Under the pieces are notes generated by a model. That model was not told the DNA's origin. It saw only the letters and a program-made list of their open reading frames with translations, and did no database searches. The translations under genes and the position numbers were made by a program. This document shows, piece after piece, positions 60,356 through 64,000 of a stretch of DNA of 64,000 nt (position 1 is its first letter; each line of letters opens with the position of its first letter). This stretch comes from Flavobacterium sp. 20NA77.7 (GTDB lineage Bacteria > Bacteroidota > Bacteroidia > Flavobacteriales > Flavobacteriaceae), in NCBI RefSeq assembly GCF_031326205.1, contig NZ_CP133721.1:868001-932000 (forward strand). The letters run 5' to 3'.

Positions 60356-60648
60356 AAAAAAACATAACGCTTGTCAACCTGAACTTGTTTCAGGTTCTAA
60401 TGAGATACAGGCTCGAGCAAAGAAAATAGGCGAAGCAAAAGAGTTTAAGAATGTTGAGCTCTTTCTTCAACTGGACTGAAAAGAATAGTAAAATCAATCA
60501 GAAAACCAGTCCATAGCGGTCGTGATAATAAAGATATGCTAGGTAATATTCTTTCATTAAAACCGTAAAAAAATAATTCCTTATGTAATTTATTATTATG
60601 ATATAGTTTATACTGCATATATAATGTCAGGTAAATCATGGAAAAAAC

Positions 60649-60678
60649 TTGACATTTAAAATAAAATCTTTATATTTG
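60649..60678 (+). promoter_or_regulatory. Promoter of the AbiE operon
   Basis: TTG (60649-60651), 19 bases, then TATATTTG (60671-60678), exact TAnnTTTG. The ATG at 60688 is only ten bases later, so the transcript would be almost leaderless. Confidence 0.65.
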
Positions 60679-60687
60679 TTCCTGAAT

Positions 60688-61416
60688 ATGAAAGTAACAG
60701 ATAAAATAACAGCTAAAATAAATCGAATAGATACAGGAGATGTATTCGGATATGATACACTTGGATTGACTTCAAATGAAATTATTGCTGGTGCTAAAGC
60801 ATTAAGTCGATTAGTTGATAAAGGAGTTATAAAAAGAGCTAGAAAAGGTTTTTACTATAAGCCAAAAGTTACGGTATTTGGCGAACAAAAACCTAGAGAA
60901 GATGTTTTACTTTCGCTTTATTTGTTTGAGAAAAACAAACAAGTTGCCTATATTACTGGAACGAAATTGTATAATAGATTAGGTTTAACTACACAAGTCC
61001 CTAGTTCTATACGAGTGGCTTCATTAGACAAGCAAATTAAAGGTAAAGCAGGTAATATTGTGATTAAGCCAGCAAAAAGTTATGTGAAAGTAACTGCCGA
61101 TACTGTAAAATATTTGGAACTATTGGATGTTATTAAAGATTTGAATACTATTCCAGACTTACAAAAAAGTGATGGACTTGTTTATTTAAAAAAAGTGATT
61201 TATAACTTCGAAGCCACAGAATTAAAAAAATTAATTACTTATGGTGTTGCTTATCCGCCAAAAGTTAGAGCTTTGCTTGGCGCGCTTTTGGAAGCAATGA
61301 ATGTTAACACAACCAACCTTTCTTTATTGAAAAAATCGATAAATCCCTCAAGTAGTTATCAGTATGGAATTACTCCTAAAATGCTTTCGACTGTTAACTC
61401 TTGGAATATAGTATGA
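60688..61416 (+). CDS. AbiEi-type antitoxin / DUF6088 regulator
   Basis: 242 residues from the ATG at 60688; an upstream frame to 60649 overlaps the promoter. The N-terminal winged helix ('IIAGAKALSRLVDKGVIKRA', 'RKGFYYKPKVTVFG') is the DNA-binding part of AbiEi-like antitoxins. The second half ('YITGTKLYNRLGLTTQVPSS') is the conserved domain. It would repress its operon and neutralise the toxin gene that follows. Its stop overlaps the toxin's start as ATGA, so both are translated together. A type IV abortive-infection toxin-antitoxin pair. Confidence 0.9.
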   Translation: MKVTDKITAKINRIDTGDVFGYDTLGLTSNEIIAGAKALSRLVDKGVIKRARKGFYYKPKVTVFGEQKPREDVLLSLYLFEKNKQVAYITGTKLYNRLGLTTQVPSSIRVASLDKQIKGKAGNIVIKPAKSYVKVTADTVKYLELLDVIKDLNTIPDLQKSDGLVYLKKVIYNFEATELKKLITYGVAYPPKVRALLGALLEAMNVNTTNLSLLKKSINPSSSYQYGITPKMLSTVNSWNIV

Positions 61417-62408
61417 TGAATTTACATTTAGATAAAAACAACTTTGAAGGTGCTATTGTAGCTGCTGCAAACTATTTTGGAATACCTGAGATTTTTATTG
61501 AAAAAGATTATTGGATTACATATGCATTGCATCAATTTTTTCATTCAGAAGTAAAAAAATTGATTGTTTTTAAAGGTGGTACTTCATTATCAAAATGCTA
61601 TAATGTAATTCAACGATTTTCGGAAGATATTGATATTGTTGTTGTAAAAAATGATAGCGATAGCGGAAATGCTTTGAAAGAAAGATTAAAAGATGTTACT
61701 AATGTAATTGATAAATCTATCCTAGAAGTTGTACCAGATGACCCAAATACAAATAAAAAAGGTAGTATTAGAAAGATAATTTATTCTTTTCCGAAAGTTG
61801 GTGTAAAGGGAACTTATGGCGAAGTGAGAGAAAATATAGCATTGGAAGTTTCTCATGTGGGTAATACTGAACCCAATCATGTCAAAAAAATTGGAACATT
61901 GATTGCCGATTATATTAAAACAACTCCATCGACTGAATTAATAGCTCAATTTGGATTAGAAGATTTTGAAGTTAGAGCATTAGCTGTTGAACGTACTTTA
62001 TGTGAGAAGATAATTAGTTTAGTTCGATTTTCATATACAGAAAATCCACTTGAAGATTTAGCTAATAAAGTTCGTCATACTTATGATTTAACGCTGTTAA
62101 TGAAGTTTGATAACATCAAGGACTTTGTTAATTCCGCTTTATTTGACACCATGTTGCTACAAGTTGCTAAAGATGATGACAAAGCAATACCTAACGATAA
62201 AAATTGGTTGTACAACCACCCGATGAATGCGCTAATTTTTAGTAAAACTGAGATGGTTTGGAATACTTTGAAAAAGGTTTACTCTAGCTCAAAATTCAAT
62301 GAACTCCTTATTGGTAAAATAAAGCCGCCCACAGAAAATGAGGTTTTTGAAACTTTAGTATTTCTTTCTAAACGAATAGAAGAAATTGAGTGGGATATTA
62401 AAGAGTAA
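61413..62408 (+). CDS. AbiEii/AbiGii-family nucleotidyltransferase toxin
   Basis: 331 residues from the ATG at 61413, which overlaps the antitoxin stop (an earlier TTG at 61401 is unlikely). 'FIEKDYWITYALHQFF' (E-K-D-Y-W) and the nucleotidyltransferase core 'FKGGTSLSKCYNVIQRFSED' (G-G-T-S-L-S-K, then E-D-I-D, about 54-74) are complete. Family members block growth upon phage attack by modifying tRNA or other RNA acceptor ends with nucleotides. 'FEVRALAVERTLCEKIISLV' carries the usual E-K-I motif. It ends just before a hairpin. Host or phage target unknown. Confidence 0.93.
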   Translation: MMNLHLDKNNFEGAIVAAANYFGIPEIFIEKDYWITYALHQFFHSEVKKLIVFKGGTSLSKCYNVIQRFSEDIDIVVVKNDSDSGNALKERLKDVTNVIDKSILEVVPDDPNTNKKGSIRKIIYSFPKVGVKGTYGEVRENIALEVSHVGNTEPNHVKKIGTLIADYIKTTPSTELIAQFGLEDFEVRALAVERTLCEKIISLVRFSYTENPLEDLANKVRHTYDLTLLMKFDNIKDFVNSALFDTMLLQVAKDDDKAIPNDKNWLYNHPMNALIFSKTEMVWNTLKKVYSSSKFNELLIGKIKPPTENEVFETLVFLSKRIEEIEWDIKE

Positions 62409-62440
62409 ATAGTAGAAAATAACATTCTATTTTCTACTAT
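62409..62440 (+). terminator. Hairpin after the AbiE operon
   Basis: Arms ATAGTAGAAAATA and TATTTTCTACTAT pair nearly completely around a short loop. It directly follows the toxin stop. The T-run is weak (TATTTTC lies in the stem), so its terminator efficiency is uncertain. Confidence 0.65.
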
Positions 62441-62465
62441 AAAACATAATTAGCATGTACTTATA

Positions 62466-62750
62466 TTGGTACTACTATTAAAAAAGAAGACGCAATTTAC
62501 GATATACTCACAAGAAGATGAATTGTTTGCTATGGCTGGATTGTATACAACCGCGCTAGTTGCTGACCAGCCGTATCATTCTTTTACGATGGTTACAACG
62601 CAGGCCACAGATATTATGACTTACATTCACAATACTAAAAACCGTATGCCTGTTGTTTTGCAAAAAGGGGCAGAGGCAGCTTGGTTAGATGCTTCAATAC
62701 CTGTTTCGGAATTTAAAGATAATTATCAAGCTAAATTGGTGGGGTTTTGA
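62466..62750 (+). pseudogene. C-terminal fragment of an SRAP (HMCES/YedK-like) protein
   Basis: 94 residues: 'DELFAMAGLYTTALVADQPY', then 'HSFTMVTTQATDIMTYIHNT' and 'KNRMPVVLQKGAEAAWLDAS'. These match the end of SOS-response-associated peptidases (A-G-L-x-T/E, F-T-x-x-T-T-x-A, I-H-N-x-x-x-R-M-P-V-x-L). The N-terminal half with the catalytic Cys2 that crosslinks abasic DNA is absent and the upstream DNA encodes nothing related. A remnant of the family, possibly cut off when the AbiE unit arrived. It could be expressed but not be active. Confidence 0.8.
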
Positions 62751-62874
62751 GTGTTTATTGCTGCGCAGCAAATTCTTTACACTAAAATAAAGTAATAGTA
62801 CTTGATTTAGTTTTTGTATTAAACTTTTTTTTATTTTTACTATCTAATTGGTTTTTAATCCCCTACATTTTATT

Positions 62875-64000
62875 ATGAGTGTAAACAAATCACGAAGACA
62901 GTTATTTAAAAATCTATTTCTACCTCATTCAGTTAGTGAAGATCCCTTGTTTAAAAAATATAAGCGTAAAAATTATCGCGGTAGGCGTTTTCAGTCGAGT
63001 ACTAGTAATGAAGTAGATAGGATAGGAGCTATTACGAGTGGTTTGACGCCCTATTCGGGTGCATGGAATACTTCTAATGTGCTTCATCTTCTTCGTAGAA
63101 CACAATTTGGGATTACCTATTCAGATGTAAGCGGTTTAGCAAGTTTAGGCATGCAAGCTGCAGTGAATACACTTTTGAATATCCCCGTTTCAACTATTAC
63201 ACCACCTGTGAATTATTATCAAAATATTTTTGCTGATGAAGGTAATATAAGTTATGGTAGTGATTGGACCCAACATGCATTTAATTCAAATACGGTTGGA
63301 AGTACTACCAATTTATACCGAATGAATGGCGTTTCCTATTGGAACATTGGATTAGGATTAAATCAGTCGTTGACAATAAGAGAGAAAATGACTTGGTTTT
63401 GGTACCATTTGATTCCAGTAGATTTTGGTACGATTAGAGCATCACAAAATGCATATTGTGCAACAAATTCGGCACGTATATCGTATGAATACCTGCAAAA
63501 TTTTAGAACCAATGCTTTGGGTAATTTTAAGACTTTAATTCGCTCTATTGCTACGCAACCCGCTATGATGTATTATTTAAATAATCAAGCAAATACAACT
63601 ACGGCACCTGATGAAAATTTTGCTAGAGAAATAATGGAATTATTTACTTTAGGAAAAGATCCATTAAGTCAGTTCACGGAATCTGATGTTGTTGCTGCGG
63701 CAAAAGTTTTAACAGGATGGCGGGTTCAAAATTTAAATACTCATCCTACAACCACCTCTTTTGTTTCTTCAATACATGATACTAGTACCAAAACATTTTC
63801 ATCCTTTTTTAACAATGCTACAATTACAAACAATGGTAGTGCCGAATTAGACGCTTTCATTGATTTGCTCTTTTCAAAGTCACAAGTAGTTTCGGAGTAT
63901 ATTTGCAGAAGATTGTATCGTTATTTTGTTTATTATGATATTGATGCTAATATTGAAGCCAATGTTATTGTTCCTTTAGCCCAACATTTTGTGGCTCATA
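62875..64000 (+). CDS. DUF1800 family protein (partial, runs off the window)
   Basis: At least 375 residues from the ATG at 62875, open to the last base. It starts 'MSVNKSRRQLFKNLFLPHSV', basic and possibly a Tat-like or atypical export signal. 'NTSNVLHLLRRTQFGITYSD' is the typical DUF1800 opening and 'ENFAREIMELFTLGKDPLSQ' the family's most conserved stretch, with 'ESDVVAAAKVLTGWRV' after it. Such genes are nearly always followed by a DUF1501 gene; that partner would lie beyond the window. Function unknown, probably envelope-associated. Confidence 0.9.
   Translation, partial: MSVNKSRRQLFKNLFLPHSVSEDPLFKKYKRKNYRGRRFQSSTSNEVDRIGAITSGLTPYSGAWNTSNVLHLLRRTQFGITYSDVSGLASLGMQAAVNTLLNIPVSTITPPVNYYQNIFADEGNISYGSDWTQHAFNSNTVGSTTNLYRMNGVSYWNIGLGLNQSLTIREKMTWFWYHLIPVDFGTIRASQNAYCATNSARISYEYLQNFRTNALGNFKTLIRSIATQPAMMYYLNNQANTTTAPDENFAREIMELFTLGKDPLSQFTESDVVAAAKVLTGWRVQNLNTHPTTTSFVSSIHDTSTKTFSSFFNNATITNNGSAELDAFIDLLFSKSQVVSEYICRRLYRYFVYYDIDANIEANVIVPLAQHFVAH

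Noticed and set aside
60445-60639. 64-codon minus-strand frame before the AbiE promoter
   Set aside because: AT-rich chance frame with no start signals and no partner gene; composition like non-coding DNA.

Overview
The window is AT-rich DNA from a member of the Bacteroidota, most likely the family Flavobacteriaceae and close to Flavobacterium. Evidence: a type IX secretion (T9SS) type A C-terminal signal, promoters of the TTTG-N19-21-TAnnTTTG kind, no clear Shine-Dalgarno sequences, the FtsK - LolA-like - LptF/G - RibB gene order, LytTR/2TM-domain regulatory genes, Kup with KdpDE-like regulators, and green proteorhodopsin beside blh. Species cannot be named from the sequence alone.

Layout. 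0-5 kb is the tail of a surface-polysaccharide locus (three glycosyltransferase-like proteins, a DegT aminotransferase and a NeuD/PglD-type acetyltransferase). 5-8.5 kb holds housekeeping genes: TsaC/Sua5, CCA-adding enzyme, a four-helix-bundle protein set in repeats, and CtaA. 8.5-11.3 kb is a LytS/LytTR two-component system interleaved with three copies of a 2TM domain, one fused to the kinase. 11.5-18.1 kb on the minus strand is an accessory cluster: GT4 glycosyltransferase, GH130, cupin, outer-membrane barrel, lipoprotein, an AraC regulator and several very small genes. 18-20.3 kb is scarred: a secreted protein bounded by inverted repeats, then a decayed tyrosine recombinase. 20.3-23.6 kb has an XRE/DUF2975 pair, a TauE-like exporter and an NPD-family flavoenzyme. 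23.6-25.4 kb is a proton-pump photosystem, proteorhodopsin and the retinal-forming Blh, divergently transcribed, each ending in an almost identical terminator.

25.4-31.7 kb carries dnaK, a DEAD-box helicase, serine dehydratase and a TlpA-like protein. 32-37.2 kb is a potassium block (barrel protein, small overlapping gene, Kup, KdpE-like and short KdpD-like proteins) without KdpFABC. 38-46.4 kb is core: PanB, RluA-type synthase, Tpx, DgkA, FtsK, LolA-like, LptF/G-like, RibB with a degenerate RibA-like domain. Then come a tRNA-Ser(UGA), a 128-bp tandem duplication, a T9SS cargo protein with two small secreted partners, and an HU-like protein.

51.3-62.4 kb is a defense island and the most interesting part. 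A type I restriction-modification operon (hsdM, hsdS, hsdR) has a 665-residue reverse transcriptase inserted between hsdM and hsdS. The protein has YVDD and a C-terminal Rx6H HEPN-like motif, and a second small HEPN-like protein (Rx4H) follows hsdR. After a GIY-YIG gene wrapped in repeated hairpins comes an AbiE toxin-antitoxin pair. A truncated SRAP gene and the start of a DUF1800 protein close the window.
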